This document shows positions 8,916 to 18,265 of a DNA stretch of 64,000 nt, in pieces (position 1 is the stretch's first letter; each line of letters starts with the position of its first letter). Below the pieces are notes generated by a model that was not told the DNA's origin, did no database searches, and saw only the letters and a list, made by a program, of their open reading frames with translations. Origin of the DNA: Staphylococcus pettenkoferi (lineage in GTDB: Bacteria > Bacillota > Bacilli > Staphylococcales > Staphylococcaceae); assembly GCF_026659735.1 (NCBI RefSeq), contig NZ_JANSKK010000017.1, positions 1 to 64,000 of the forward strand, in the 5' to 3' direction. A program made the position numbers and the translations under genes.

Positions 8916-9878
8916 TTAACTTTTAACCTCAGTCACCGCACGACCCTCAGTTAAGACACCGCGGATGTTATCCACGCACAATTGAATCATGTCATCGCGT
9001 GTCGCTTCGGTTGCGCTACCGATATGCGGCAAGACGACAGCTTGAGGCAGTTCAAGGATAGAATGATCCATGTCAATAGGTTCTTGGCGTAATACATCCA
9101 GACCACAGCCTCCAATTTCTCCATCTTTCAACGCCTTCACAAGCGCTTCTTCATCCACTATCGCCCCACGTCCAATATTGACAAAGATGGCATCGTTTTT
9201 CATTTTACTAAAAGCAGTGGCGTCAAATTGATCTCGCGTCGCATCGGTTAGAGGTGCCGTACACACGACGAAATCTGATTCCTGTAATAACGTATCGAAA
9301 TCGACGTATTGGGCATTCAATTCTGTTTCAGCATCTTCGTGACGAGAGCGGTTATGATACAAAATATTCGTATTAAAGCCTTGTAAACGTCGTGCGAACG
9401 CTTTACCAATCGCTCCCATACCAAAGATACCTACTGTAGATCCATGTAAGTCTTTGCCAGCTAATAGATATGGCCCCCAACTTTGCCATTCGCCATTCTG
9501 TACGTAATGCTCAGCCTCTACCACACGTCTTGCTACAGTAAGTAATAACGTCAGACCGAGTTCAGCCGTTGTTTCAGTTAAAACGTCTGGTGTGTTCGTG
9601 ATTGTCACACCATACTGGCGTGCTAAATCTAAATCAATGTTGTCGTACCCTACTGCCATGTTCGCGATGACTTGCAAGTGTGGCGCCGCTTCAAATACCT
9701 CTTGATCGATACGCTCACTTAAAGTAATGAAGCATGCCGTCGCATCTTTCAACTCTTGTAAAAAGCGTTCACGCGGCATAGGTTCATAACTTTCTTCCCA
9801 CATGATGACTTCGCCCAATTGCTCAAGCTGACGTATAAATTGATTTGGAATTTGTCGTGATACTACAATTCTAGTCAA
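8916..9878 (-). CDS. D-isomer-specific 2-hydroxyacid dehydrogenase
   Basis: 320 residues. The NAD-binding signature VGIFGMGAIGKAFARRL and the later NIGRGAIVDEEALVKAL with PHIGSATEATRDDM supply the Arg and His of the D-2-hydroxyacid dehydrogenase active site. This group includes glyoxylate/hydroxypyruvate reductases and glycerate dehydrogenases; the substrate cannot be fixed. The start is probably TTG 9878 (protein beginning TRIVVSRQ), nine bases after GAAGGAGCGG, rather than TTG 9905, which would overlap the upstream HAD gene. The HAD stop lies one base before it, so the two are coupled. Confidence 0.87.
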   Translation of the reverse strand: MTRIVVSRQIPNQFIRQLEQLGEVIMWEESYEPMPRERFLQELKDATACFITLSERIDQEVFEAAPHLQVIANMAVGYDNIDLDLARQYGVTITNTPDVLTETTAELGLTLLLTVARRVVEAEHYVQNGEWQSWGPYLLAGKDLHGSTVGIFGMGAIGKAFARRLQGFNTNILYHNRSRHEDAETELNAQYVDFDTLLQESDFVVCTAPLTDATRDQFDATAFSKMKNDAIFVNIGRGAIVDEEALVKALKDGEIGGCGLDVLRQEPIDMDHSILELPQAVVLPHIGSATEATRDDMIQLCVDNIRGVLTEGRAVTEVKS

Positions 9879-9879
9879 C

Positions 9880-10665
9880 TCAATCCGCTCCTTCGAGTTC
9901 GGCAATCACTTCATTTAAATCAGCGAACGTATAAGTCGGTGGAATATCTTTCTCAGCGAGTTCTTCTTTCGTCGTCACGCCTGTTTGAACGTGAATCGTG
10001 TCGATATCTATATTAATGCCAGATAGGATATCCGTATCATATAAATCGCCAATCATCGCCACGTTCTTTTTATCTAAACCAAGAATATCTAACGCCTTGT
10101 TCATAATTATGGGCTCAGGTTTACCAATGAAAATAGGATCTACACCCGTAGAGACTGACACCACACTTGTAATCGCCCCGTTACCTGGCATGAAGCCACG
10201 TTCTTTCGGAATTGAGACATCTTTATTGGTTGAAATAAACTTCGCGCCATTTCTAACTGCTAAAGTCGCTGTAGCTAATTTGTCGTACGTCACCGCTTCG
10301 TCGAGACCAATCACGACGTAATCGACGAACTCGTCATCTTTCAACTTTAATCCATGTTCAGTCAATGCAGTGCGGAGTCCACTTCCACCAAGCATATAAA
10401 CAGTCGCGCCTGGATCTTTGTCAGCAATAAACTCGGCAGTTGCAAGCGCAGAGGTCACCACTTCGTTACTGGTCGCCTCTACACCCATCGTGTGGAGTTT
10501 ATCAGCCACTTGTTCAGGTTCTTTCGTAGAATTATTGGTCACGAATAGATGTGGAATTTCTTGTTCATTGAGATAATGAATAAATTCTGCTGCACCATCA
10601 ATTTTTTGGTTACCTTGGTACATCGTTCCATCTAAATCGATTAAATAACCTTGATATTGCTTCAT
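9880..10665 (-). CDS. HAD-IIA family phosphatase (TIGR01457/NagD-like)
   Basis: 261 residues. HAD motif I is [12 protein letters not shown], motif [10 protein letters not shown], and motifs [13 protein letters not shown] and [10 protein letters not shown]. The cap type and length fit subfamily IIA phosphatases such as Bacillus YutF. It hydrolyses small phosphorylated metabolites through a phospho-aspartate on the first Asp. It lies between the DUF86 gene (about 15 bp upstream) and the dehydrogenase (one base downstream), forming a three-gene operon. Confidence 0.88.
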   Translation of the reverse strand: MKQYQGYLIDLDGTMYQGNQKIDGAAEFIHYLNEQEIPHLFVTNNSTKEPEQVADKLHTMGVEATSNEVVTSALATAEFIADKDPGATVYMLGGSGLRTALTEHGLKLKDDEFVDYVVIGLDEAVTYDKLATATLAVRNGAKFISTNKDVSIPKERGFMPGNGAITSVVSVSTGVDPIFIGKPEPIIMNKALDILGLDKKNVAMIGDLYDTDILSGINIDIDTIHVQTGVTTKEELAEKDIPPTYTFADLNEVIAELEGAD

Positions 10666-10680
10666 CTTCTGTTCACTCCT

Positions 10681-11103
10681 TTATTTTCCAAAAGCAGTAA
10701 TAGGTACATTCTCATTCTCTAAAAACTGTAAGACTTCTTTGACGAAAGTTTGATAGACAGGGACTGCTTTATCAAATAATGGCACTAACGCTTCTGTGTC
10801 AAGTTCATCGTAGCGATGCACGAATTGCTTACGGTTAGCCACTGTTTCATTAACCACCTGTTGCGTATCTTTAGAAATGACACCTTCAAGCTCTAAAATA
10901 TCGATAACATCTTGATAATTTCCCGGATCTCTTAAGATAAAGCCGTCAATAATCATATTTCCGATATCCACTGCAGATTCAATCAACATTTGCGCTATAC
11001 GTTCAAAGGCATAGCGATTCGCTTTATTCTCCGGATAATCTTCAGTAAGTTGTTGTAAATAATTTAATTTATCTTCAAGTTTTTGTTTATTCACAAAGTA
11101 CAT
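10681..11103 (-). CDS. DUF86 / HepT-like HEPN protein (YutE)
   Basis: About 140 residues, all helical in appearance. It contains RKQFVHRYDEL, an RxxxxH motif followed by tyrosine, as in HEPN nucleases of the HepT type. In bona fide toxin pairs HepT is encoded beside a minimal nucleotidyltransferase (MntA); none is seen here, and the position matches Bacillus YutE, a conserved stand-alone member. So a housekeeping rather than toxin role is more likely. The ORF is open to 11112; the ATG at 11103 (MYFVNKQK) follows GGTG closely. Confidence 0.82.
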   Translation of the reverse strand: MYFVNKQKLEDKLNYLQQLTEDYPENKANRYAFERIAQMLIESAVDIGNMIIDGFILRDPGNYQDVIDILELEGVISKDTQQVVNETVANRKQFVHRYDELDTEALVPLFDKAVPVYQTFVKEVLQFLENENVPITAFGK

Positions 11104-11336
11104 GGTATTCACCTCTTAAATCGTTTCGTAATTTGAATCTATTACTTTATCTTCACACTTACTTTCATGATACCATAATTTTGAACACGCATTCATACAC
11201 GCCAACTATGAGTATTGATTTCTTGTCAACAAGGCTTACCGCACATGTTACAATAGATAGCATGTTCACCATTTCTATTGATGGTTATGATTGTAAAATG
11301 AATGTACACACTTTTTACGAAAGTGAGGACGAAATA

Positions 11337-11603
11337 ATGATAGATATGTATTTATATGATGATAACGAGCCAGCCCAAGTCCAATTTGTCGGCTTTGTAG
11401 GAGAAGAAAGTCGCTATGATTTAATGTTGATTCAAACTGACCGTCATTACGGTAAGACGATTGTGTTAAATATGCAAAATAATCGTTACGGACTTATCGG
11501 GTCAGATGATTTAGAAGAAGAAGGGTATGTCGCTTATGCTTTGGGCGTTAATGAAGCAGAAGGCGAAGAAATTCAAAGTTACTTAAACGAAGTCATTCAA
11601 TAA
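11337..11603 (+). CDS. DUF3055 domain protein
   Basis: 88 residues from ATG 11337 (MIDMYLYDDNEPAQVQF), a start supported by GTGAGG upstream. The open frame extends to 11133 but that part has no ribosome site and looks non-coding. The sequence matches the short staphylococcal DUF3055 family, acidic and soluble, of unknown function. Divergently placed from the DUF86 operon. Confidence 0.8.
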   Translation: MIDMYLYDDNEPAQVQFVGFVGEESRYDLMLIQTDRHYGKTIVLNMQNNRYGLIGSDDLEEEGYVAYALGVNEAEGEEIQSYLNEVIQ

Positions 11604-11790
11604 CTTCTTCGTTACTCGTATGGAGAAGACTTTTGAATACGCTAAGCATATCATTTTCTATAGGCCTAAAACTTACAAAGTTGGCATTGATAAGGTATCA
11701 TGGTATGATTGAAATAGAAAAAGGGCAACATGCTCCAACATGTCGCCCAATGAGCCTGTTAAAAAGACAGTGACTTGTTTGAAAAGGTTA

Positions 11791-11836
11791 AAATAACTTT
11801 CCTAAACTCGTCAAAGTTGGAAGGTTATTTTTTTTG
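11791..11836 (+). terminator. Rho-independent terminator
   Basis: Stem AAATAACTTTCC/GGAAGGTTATTT followed by eight Ts. It terminates plus-strand transcription and overlaps the end of a degenerate toxin-like ORF read on the other strand. A second hairpin, GGGCAACATG/CATGTCGCCC, lies upstream near 11728-11753. Confidence 0.8.
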
Positions 11837-11890
11837 GCAATGATTGCTAATTAATACTAAGCCAATGATTGTCATAACAACCATGAGCAT
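11825..11890 (-). pseudogene. Remnant of a holin-like type I toxin peptide
   Basis: A 21-codon frame beginning MLMVVMTIIGLVLI and ending in Lys-Lys. With the two upstream codons it reads YEMLMVVMTIIGLVL, close to the YEMLMLMI... start of staphylococcal holin-like type I toxins (TxpA/BsrE/SprG group). The expected start codon before the YE is missing, and the ribosome site GAGAGG is 12 bases from the first ATG. It is therefore probably degenerate. The convergent hairpin at 11791-11836 is the usual place for the antisense RNA overlap. Confidence 0.35.
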
Positions 11891-11963
11891 TTCATAATAT
11901 AACCTCTCGTTTTATCCTAGCTCCTAATCAAGTTATTAAATATAGTTACTCTCCGGCACTTCA

Positions 11964-12347
11964 TCACTTCTCTGTATCTTGAATCGTAGGTTGAATCTTC
12001 ACGTCTTTCAACTTATCATCCCATACATCTGGCTCAGGTGTCTCTTCTTGTTCTAATAGACGTTTTAACTCCTGACGTGGGATACGTCGCAGCACGAAGT
12101 ATGGACATCCAAAATTACAATACTCCAACAAATAATCCTGAATGGTAGAGAATCGTCTACTCATATCTACTTTCTTGTTGGCATCTTTATAAAAGCCTTT
12201 CAATCTCAGTTGTTCGTAACCGATATCCCCTACTACGTAATCATATTTATCCAGAATTTCAGAATATCTTTTCGCAAATTGTTCCTCGTTGAATGCTTCT
12301 CGATAATCTTCAATTAGTTCAAAGTATTTATCATCAATCTTAATCAT
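11964..12347 (-). CDS. YutD family protein (DUF1027)
   Basis: 127 residues with the family's core SRRFSTIQDYLLEYCNFGCPYFVLRR, matching Bacillus YutD. Small soluble protein of unknown function, conserved in Bacillota and found near lipA as here. The acidic C-terminal tail (EEQETPEPD-like) is variable. The ATG at 12347 is accepted although the upstream ribosome site is weak. Confidence 0.82.
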   Translation of the reverse strand: MIKIDDKYFELIEDYREAFNEEQFAKRYSEILDKYDYVVGDIGYEQLRLKGFYKDANKKVDMSRRFSTIQDYLLEYCNFGCPYFVLRRIPRQELKRLLEQEETPEPDVWDDKLKDVKIQPTIQDTEK

Positions 12348-12400
12348 AAACTTTGCTCAATCCTTTATGTATTTCCAATTTCGTTCAAGTCCTTAAAGTG

Positions 12401-12558
12401 ATAAAAAGAGGTAGAGACGTCGTTGCATTAGCCGTAAATCCTTGTCGTTCACGAGCTTTAAGAACTTCAGATCTCATAGACGTGGCACAAGTTATTTAAC
12501 TTGCCGTCTCGATCTCACATCCGTTCTCCACACGATGGTCTCAACCTCTTCCTCTTTA
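12401..12558. repeat. Long imperfect palindrome I
   Basis: Outer arms TAAAAAGAGGTAGAGAC and GTCTCAACCTCTTCCTCTTTA (imperfect) enclose about 120 bp. No ORF is contained. It resembles staphylococcal intergenic inverted-repeat elements, but I cannot name the family. Confidence 0.45.
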
Positions 12559-12611
12559 TTAGAATAACGAGTTCAGGATATATATAAGATAGATTTATTT
12601 TTCAATGTGAA

Positions 12612-12726
12612 GACTCTCGCTTGCATATGGGACCACACTCAACTAATTCCTCTCGCTCAGAGAGCTCTAGGAATGGATTTTCATTGTGGTCTTATTCCAT
12701 CATGCGTCTCGAGTCGACATTGAAAA
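12612..12726. repeat. Long palindrome II (about 115 bp)
   Basis: Nested arms pair over the whole length: CAATGT..GACTC with GAGTCGACATTG at the outside, GACCACA with TGTGGTC in the middle and AATTCCT with AGGAAT at the centre. Transcribed in either direction it would fold into one long hairpin. It lies between lipA and yutD, next to palindrome I. Confidence 0.6.
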
Positions 12727-12888
12727 AATGACTTAAAATTTAACTAAATTAGAAGTTATTACCATCTCATTATTTATTGTTAGACAATGTCCTAAACTCT
12801 TTAATACTATTCATCTATATATAAACTGGTTGTATTCATTATATGATACGCATTTAACTCTATGTCCTACTTTTGAGTCATGTATGAC

Positions 12889-13818
12889 TTATTGATTCGT
12901 TTCAGCGCTTAATTGTTCTTCGCCCATACGTTGTTTTTCTTTAGCTGCTTCGTTAACTTGTTCGTCAGCGTGGTAAGAACTACGTACTAATGGACCAGCT
13001 TGACAGTGTTTGAAGCCTTTTTCAAGCGCTACTTTTCTCAACTTACCAAACTCTAAAGGTGTGTAATATTTTTCAACTTTCAAGTGCTTACGTGAAGGTT
13101 GTAAGTATTGACCAATAGTTAAGATGTCTACGTCATTGGCACGTAAATCATCCATCGTTTCGTAGATTTCTTCGTATGTTTCACCTAAGCCAAGCATGAA
13201 ACTAGATTTAGTAGGGATGTCTGGTTGTAATTCTTTAGAACGTCTTAAGAATTCTAACGTTCTGTCATATGTCGCACGTGCACGAACTCTTGGAGTTAAA
13301 CGACGTACTGTTTCGATGTTGTGGTTAAGAATGTCAGGTCTTGAAGCCATTAATGTTTCAAGTGCTTCATAGTCCCCACCCATATCTGATGGAAGAATTT
13401 CAATCGTTGTATATGGATTACGCGCTCTTACTTTGCGTACTGTTTCCGCGTAAACGTTTGAACCTTGGTCGCGTAAGTCGTCACGAGCAACTGCTGTGAT
13501 TACGACATGTTTCAAGTTCATGAGTTCAACAGATTCTGCCACACGTTCAGGCTCGTTTAAGTCTAACTCGTTAGGTAAACCTGTCTTAACCGCACAGAAA
13601 CGACACGCACGTGTACATACTGCACCAAGAATCATAAATGTTGCTGTACGACGTGCACCCCAACATTCATGAATATTAGGACATTTCGCTTCTTCACACA
13701 CAGTGTGTAAGTTTTTTTCGCGCATCATTTTTTTCAAACCAGTGTAGTTCTCGTTCGTGTTAAGTTTAATCTTTAACCAATCCGGCTTACGTAGGATTTC
13801 CTCATTTTTTGTAGCCAT
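12889..13818 (-). CDS. lipA: Lipoyl synthase
   Basis: 309 residues. It carries the two lipoyl-synthase cysteine sets: [12 protein letters not shown] (auxiliary 4Fe-4S cluster) and CTRACRFC (radical-SAM CxxxCxxC cluster). The C-terminal RSSYHADE supplies the conserved serine ligand of the auxiliary cluster. The enzyme inserts two sulphurs into octanoyl groups on lipoyl domains such as that of GcvH (encoded at 42.1 kb) and 2-oxoacid dehydrogenase E2 proteins. ATG 13818 follows GGAGGGTG; the frame is open four codons further. Confidence 0.97.
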   Translation of the reverse strand: MATKNEEILRKPDWLKIKLNTNENYTGLKKMMREKNLHTVCEEAKCPNIHECWGARRTATFMILGAVCTRACRFCAVKTGLPNELDLNEPERVAESVELMNLKHVVITAVARDDLRDQGSNVYAETVRKVRARNPYTTIEILPSDMGGDYEALETLMASRPDILNHNIETVRRLTPRVRARATYDRTLEFLRRSKELQPDIPTKSSFMLGLGETYEEIYETMDDLRANDVDILTIGQYLQPSRKHLKVEKYYTPLEFGKLRKVALEKGFKHCQAGPLVRSSYHADEQVNEAAKEKQRMGEEQLSAETNQ

Positions 13819-13974
13819 AGCAACGAACACCCTCCTGTATAGTTCTCCTATCTATTATAACGAAAATCAGTATAAATGAAAACGCATTAGCGACCTTGAC
13901 TTTGACAATTTCTCGCTGTCGTTCAAAACTTATTCACTTTTACACTGCTCAGTCAAAGCCGCTCAAACCCTTTA

Positions 13975-15309
13975 TTACTCAATGTCTTCAGCTACTTCGG
14001 TCAATTTCATCTTGAAAATGTCTCGCAGAAATTCTGGCATGATATACTCAATCGCTTCACCTTTCAACATTGGGAAGTAACGACCAAACGTGTACATATC
14101 AACCGTACCTAGTGTATATGTTTCTGTGTCTGTAATTTCACGCTCTCCAATGAAATAACGACCTTCCGATTCGATAAAACCAATATTGTATAATACATAA
14201 CCACCAAAGATATCTCCACGGAAACCGAGTCCTTGCGCATGTTCATTGAGATATTCTTGTTTCTGACTCTTATCTATAATCGCTTTTAACGTCTCGCCTT
14301 TTAAACGCACGCGCACGGCGTTGATAGGATGCGGCAACATTTGATGGATATCATATTCTGTCACTCTGTCTTTGTTAATTTCAGTTACAATCAATCCTGC
14401 ATTGATGATACTACCTTCTGTATGGGTGAATTCTTGAAGACTTTCAGCTAGCATGTATGCAGTCTTAGAAATTCGATTCGTCGTACGTGGAAGATACATC
14501 GGTCGATCAAGTACGGGGGTATTCATTAAACGTTGCCCCTCTTGGATGAAGTCCGTTTCGACTTCTGGCAAAGTATCGAGCGGATGTAAGATCGCACTTT
14601 TACCTACTACCTGACCTTGCTCAATATCAAGCGTCACTTCACCTAGGAAATTGCCATACTTACCTGCAGCAGCCATTAACACACCATTCTGTTCTTCGCC
14701 TTGCTCAAAGTAATGATGCGTGTGACTGCCTAGAATTAAATCGATTTCCGGTAACTCTTGGCATAATTGCTCATCGAAGAAGATACCCACATGACTCATC
14801 ACAATCAACAAATCATACTGGCCTTCATGGGCATGAATTTCATCTTTAATTGCTTCAAGTGGATCTGTAACGACCCAGTCTAACGCACGATAAAATGGGG
14901 TGAAAGGCGCCGTTGCTGCCACGAAGAGAATATCGACATCTTCGACAGTTTGGATATGAGAAGAGACGATGTTACGAGGCAAATGCCCATCTTCGTCAAA
15001 TACGTTCGCACACGTCACAGGGAAATTCGCGTCATCATATAGATGATTCAAAGCCTCATGAGAAATCGTCATTCCCTCATTGTTCCCTATCGTAGCAAGA
15101 TCGCATTGCGCATTATTCAGTAACTCCACGTTCTTCAAACCTGCCGTTGCTTCTGTTACAGGCAAGGAGAGATCGACGTGATCTCCTATATCTAAATAGA
15201 GAGAGGGATGCGTAAGCTGAGGCCGATGTTCTTTCATATAAGCATCAATGCGCGCATACTCGTGAAGATGACTGTGAATATCATTCGTATGATAAATCGT
15301 TAGCTTCAT
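13975..15309 (-). CDS. Metallophosphatase/5'-nucleotidase family protein (YunD)
   Basis: 444 residues. The N-terminal calcineurin-like domain shows YHTNDIHSHL, DIGDHVD, IGNNEG, VMSHVG and LGSHTHH, the metal-ligand blocks of 5'-nucleotidase/UshA-type enzymes. A C-terminal nucleotidase domain follows. There is no signal peptide, so it acts in the cytoplasm, as YunD of Bacillus, and may hydrolyse a nucleotide or related metabolite. It is 18 bp from tauE and forms a yunF-yunE-yunD operon. Confidence 0.87.
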   Translation of the reverse strand: MKLTIYHTNDIHSHLHEYARIDAYMKEHRPQLTHPSLYLDIGDHVDLSLPVTEATAGLKNVELLNNAQCDLATIGNNEGMTISHEALNHLYDDANFPVTCANVFDEDGHLPRNIVSSHIQTVEDVDILFVAATAPFTPFYRALDWVVTDPLEAIKDEIHAHEGQYDLLIVMSHVGIFFDEQLCQELPEIDLILGSHTHHYFEQGEEQNGVLMAAAGKYGNFLGEVTLDIEQGQVVGKSAILHPLDTLPEVETDFIQEGQRLMNTPVLDRPMYLPRTTNRISKTAYMLAESLQEFTHTEGSIINAGLIVTEINKDRVTEYDIHQMLPHPINAVRVRLKGETLKAIIDKSQKQEYLNEHAQGLGFRGDIFGGYVLYNIGFIESEGRYFIGEREITDTETYTLGTVDMYTFGRYFPMLKGEAIEYIMPEFLRDIFKMKLTEVAEDIE

Positions 15310-15327
15310 CTCTCATTCCCTCCTTTT

Positions 15328-16152
15328 TTATAAAAATGATTTGATAATTAAATAAACACCCATAATAAGTAATACTGTTCTAAGCAAGAGTACGACCGTA
15401 TCAGATTTAATCGTGCGGTTAATTCTCACACCTATTTGAGCCCCGATGATACTTGAAATGATCAAGACAAGTGAGTAACCCCAAGCGACATGTCCTTGTA
15501 CCATGTGACCTAGTGAGCTCATCAAGCTTGAGAAGAAGATCATTAACATACTCGTACCGACTGCCACGTGTGGTGGAAAACGGAAGACAATGAGCATTAA
15601 CGGCGTCATCAAAGCGCCGCCACCAATACCAAATAAGCCAGTGAGAATTCCGATAAATAACGTCGCCACAAAGGCAAAGACCGGCGGCACGTTATAGTGA
15701 TATGTCACGCCTTCATTATCCGTATACGAACGACGATACTTCTCTTTATTAAACAATTGGATCGGCTTAATTTTATTTCTGATAATCAACAATACAGCAA
15801 CTAAAATTAAAAATATGCCGAAGTATAAATCGAATGAATTTAGAGTTAAGAAACGGCTTAATACTGAACCAATGAGCGACCCTGGTAAGAGTCCAAATAG
15901 AAAGATTGAACCATTTTTAAAATCTACTTGTTTCGATTTCATATAGCCAAAGGTCGATGACAAGCCTGTCACGATGAGTATGACAGAAGACGTCCCTATC
16001 GCAATCTGGGGTGTGATGCCATGCAGTAAGTCATGTTCTACCCCTAAATAGATTAAGGTTGGCACTATAATCAAACCACCACCGATACCGACTAACGAAC
16101 CGAGTATCGCTGATAAAGCACCAATTAATATCAAACAAATAATCGTTAGCAT
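15328..16152 (-). CDS. TauE/SafE family anion exporter (YunE)
   Basis: 274 residues with about eight membrane segments in two related halves, each with a glycine-rich block: GSLVGIGGGLIIVPTLIYLG and GLFGIGGGALMTPLMLIV. These are the hallmark of TauE/SafE (sulphite/organosulphonate exporter) proteins. The substrate is not predictable. It lies 12 bp from the DUF72 gene and 18 bp from the phosphatase gene in the same order as Bacillus yunF-E-D. Confidence 0.88.
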   Translation of the reverse strand: MLTIICLILIGALSAILGSLVGIGGGLIIVPTLIYLGVEHDLLHGITPQIAIGTSSVILIVTGLSSTFGYMKSKQVDFKNGSIFLFGLLPGSLIGSVLSRFLTLNSFDLYFGIFLILVAVLLIIRNKIKPIQLFNKEKYRRSYTDNEGVTYHYNVPPVFAFVATLFIGILTGLFGIGGGALMTPLMLIVFRFPPHVAVGTSMLMIFFSSLMSSLGHMVQGHVAWGYSLVLIISSIIGAQIGVRINRTIKSDTVVLLLRTVLLIMGVYLIIKSFL

Positions 16153-16164
16153 CTAAATCGCTCC

Positions 16165-17013
16165 TCAGAAAAGTTTTAATTGTTGTGGTGCTAACCCTTC
16201 ATATTCAATGCCGAGTATCTCTTGATAAGTCTGAGCATTCTGAGCAGCATGTCCACCCGAATTGTTGTTAAATACGACATAGACTTTAGATGTCTTCTGT
16301 TCTAAAATCTTCACTTTCTGTGCTAAATCTTCAAGTTCTTCCTGGCTATAGTTATATAAATAACGCACGTCGCGCCAAGTTTGATCGCTCATGTCCTGCT
16401 TCGTCCAACCACTCGTATTGCGGCCATGATAACGTACAAGTGCCACATCACTTGTCACTCGATTGACGAGAGGCACGCTGCCTTGACCGACTTGTGGCTC
16501 GTCACAAACTGAATGGATGATGTGGTTTTGAGTAAGAAACGACAACGTCTCTTCTTTAAATTGCGGTGTAAACCACGATTGATGACGAAACTCCACACAC
16601 ATCGGATAGTCCTTCAGTTGCTCTCTAACGTAGCGAATATATTGAATATTGCGCGCATTACAATCAAACCATGGTGGAAATTGAACGAGTACCATTGCCA
16701 ACTTCTGATGTTGCTGCAAAGGTTGAAGCATCTTCTTGAAATCATCAAATAACGCCTGTCTCGACTCTGCAAACTCTTGATAATCTGCATGTAGTGTCAG
16801 CGCTTGATGGCTTTTCACCACAAACTTAAACCGCTCAGGCGTTTCTTTAATCCATTTATTAATATTTCTTTCAGGTTGTATCGCGTAATATGTAGCATCT
16901 AATTCCACTACAGGAAAATGACTGGCATAAGTCTTTAATTTGTCCGTGGAACGTTGCACATCTTCATATAATGAATCATGATCGCCCCAACCTGTAAGTC
17001 CAATTTCAATCAT
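16165..17013 (-). CDS. DUF72 family protein (YunF)
   Basis: 282 residues, TIM-barrel DUF72 family. Recognisable blocks are EIGLTGWGDH at the start, VVELDATYYAIQPE, FKFVVKSHQALT, FRHQSWF and VVFNNNSGGHAAQNA near the end. Function is unknown in the family. First gene of the yunF-E-D operon. Confidence 0.87.
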   Translation of the reverse strand: MIEIGLTGWGDHDSLYEDVQRSTDKLKTYASHFPVVELDATYYAIQPERNINKWIKETPERFKFVVKSHQALTLHADYQEFAESRQALFDDFKKMLQPLQQHQKLAMVLVQFPPWFDCNARNIQYIRYVREQLKDYPMCVEFRHQSWFTPQFKEETLSFLTQNHIIHSVCDEPQVGQGSVPLVNRVTSDVALVRYHGRNTSGWTKQDMSDQTWRDVRYLYNYSQEELEDLAQKVKILEQKTSKVYVVFNNNSGGHAAQNAQTYQEILGIEYEGLAPQQLKLF

Positions 17014-17179
17014 AAACTATCACCACATTCATGATACCACATCTCGCATACCCCATTCATTGAATTCATTCGCTTTTACAAATTCTTAAAAGGGGGATAA
17101 AAGCGAATAAATAAGACCTCGCGCCAACGTCGAAAGGCACGCAACGTGACGCAAGGTTCTTGTAAAGGAACGTGTTCTG

Positions 17180-18250
17180 TTATGACTTTAATAAGGTTTC
17201 CGCTTCTTGCACAATTTGTCGTATTAACTCAGATGCAGAAATCGTGCGTGCTAAACGTGAAGATTGACCACTCCATAGATGCGTATACTCTGCATCGCCT
17301 TCTCGTGCAGCTGACTTACGAATGGCGTTCGTCAATTGGTTCTGAATTGGATATTCGGGTATTTCACCTTGATAGTCAGCGAAGTGAGAGATAAAGCGAT
17401 TGCGAATACCTCGCGCAAACTTACCACTGTAGACGTTTGTAATCGTAGGTTGTGTTTCGTCGCTGTCGAGTATCGCTTGCTTTTTAAGTGCTGAAGCCCC
17501 ACTCTCTTCAGTAGTTAAGAAAGCTGTACCGAATTGCGTCGCTTCTGCGCCAAGGGCTAAACTCGCTACGAGACCGCGACCATCCATCATACCGCCTGCC
17601 GCAATGACAGGAACATTGACTGCGTCCACTACTTGTGGCACGAGCGACATCGTACCAATCAATGGCGGTTGGTCTGCTTCATCTACAGTAAACGAACCGC
17701 GATGGCCACCTGCTTCACTTCCTTGTGCTACGATGGCATCCATGCCTGCACTTTCTAACGCTTCCGCTTCTTCAACCGTCGTCGCAGTACCTACTAGCGT
17801 CGCACCTGATTCTTTCAAACGTTGAATCGTGGACTGTGACGGAATACCGAACGTGAAAGCCACCACAGGCACTTGTTTCTCAATCATTAACTCAATTGCA
17901 CCATTGAAATTCGTTTCCTCTGCCGTCATATCTACTTCTGGTTTACTCACTTGATAATGTTCACGCAACGGTGCTAAATGTTCTTGCATCTCTTCAACTT
18001 CATCTGGATCATAAATCGCACCTGATGGCACAAATAAATTCACTGCGAACGGCAAATCCGTCAGTTCTTGAATTTCAGTAATCTCTTGATTAAGCTGTTC
18101 CGGAGTCATATAACCTGCACCGATCATACCTAAACCACCACTATTACTCACTGTAGCGACAAGTTCAGGTGTCGTGCTTCCTGCCATCCCGGCTTGAATA
18201 ATCGGATATTTAATTCCACATTGTTCGGTGATACGAGTTTGAAGTTTCAT
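17180..18250 (-). CDS. Nitronate monooxygenase family protein
   Basis: 356 residues, FMN TIM barrel. Family blocks include KYPIIQAGMAG, SNSGGLGMIGAGY, GSEAGGHRG (catalytic His region) and PVIAAGGMMDGRG phosphate binding. Such enzymes oxidise propionate 3-nitronate or other nitroalkane anions using FMN and O2. The gene is 13 bp from the CNNM-type gene upstream. Start ATG 18250 or the adjacent ATG at 18253. Confidence 0.88.
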   Translation of the reverse strand: MKLQTRITEQCGIKYPIIQAGMAGSTTPELVATVSNSGGLGMIGAGYMTPEQLNQEITEIQELTDLPFAVNLFVPSGAIYDPDEVEEMQEHLAPLREHYQVSKPEVDMTAEETNFNGAIELMIEKQVPVVAFTFGIPSQSTIQRLKESGATLVGTATTVEEAEALESAGMDAIVAQGSEAGGHRGSFTVDEADQPPLIGTMSLVPQVVDAVNVPVIAAGGMMDGRGLVASLALGAEATQFGTAFLTTEESGASALKKQAILDSDETQPTITNVYSGKFARGIRNRFISHFADYQGEIPEYPIQNQLTNAIRKSAAREGDAEYTHLWSGQSSRLARTISASELIRQIVQEAETLLKS

Positions 18251-18265
18251 CATTACGCCCTCTTT

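Noticed and set aside
10681-11103. HepT-like HEPN protein as half of a HepT-MntA toxin-antitoxin pair
   Set aside because: No minimal nucleotidyltransferase is adjacent, and synteny with Bacillus YutE points to a core gene.
11133-11336. N-terminal extension of the DUF3055 gene
   Set aside because: No ribosome site at its start and no family similarity; the internal ATG at 11337 has both.
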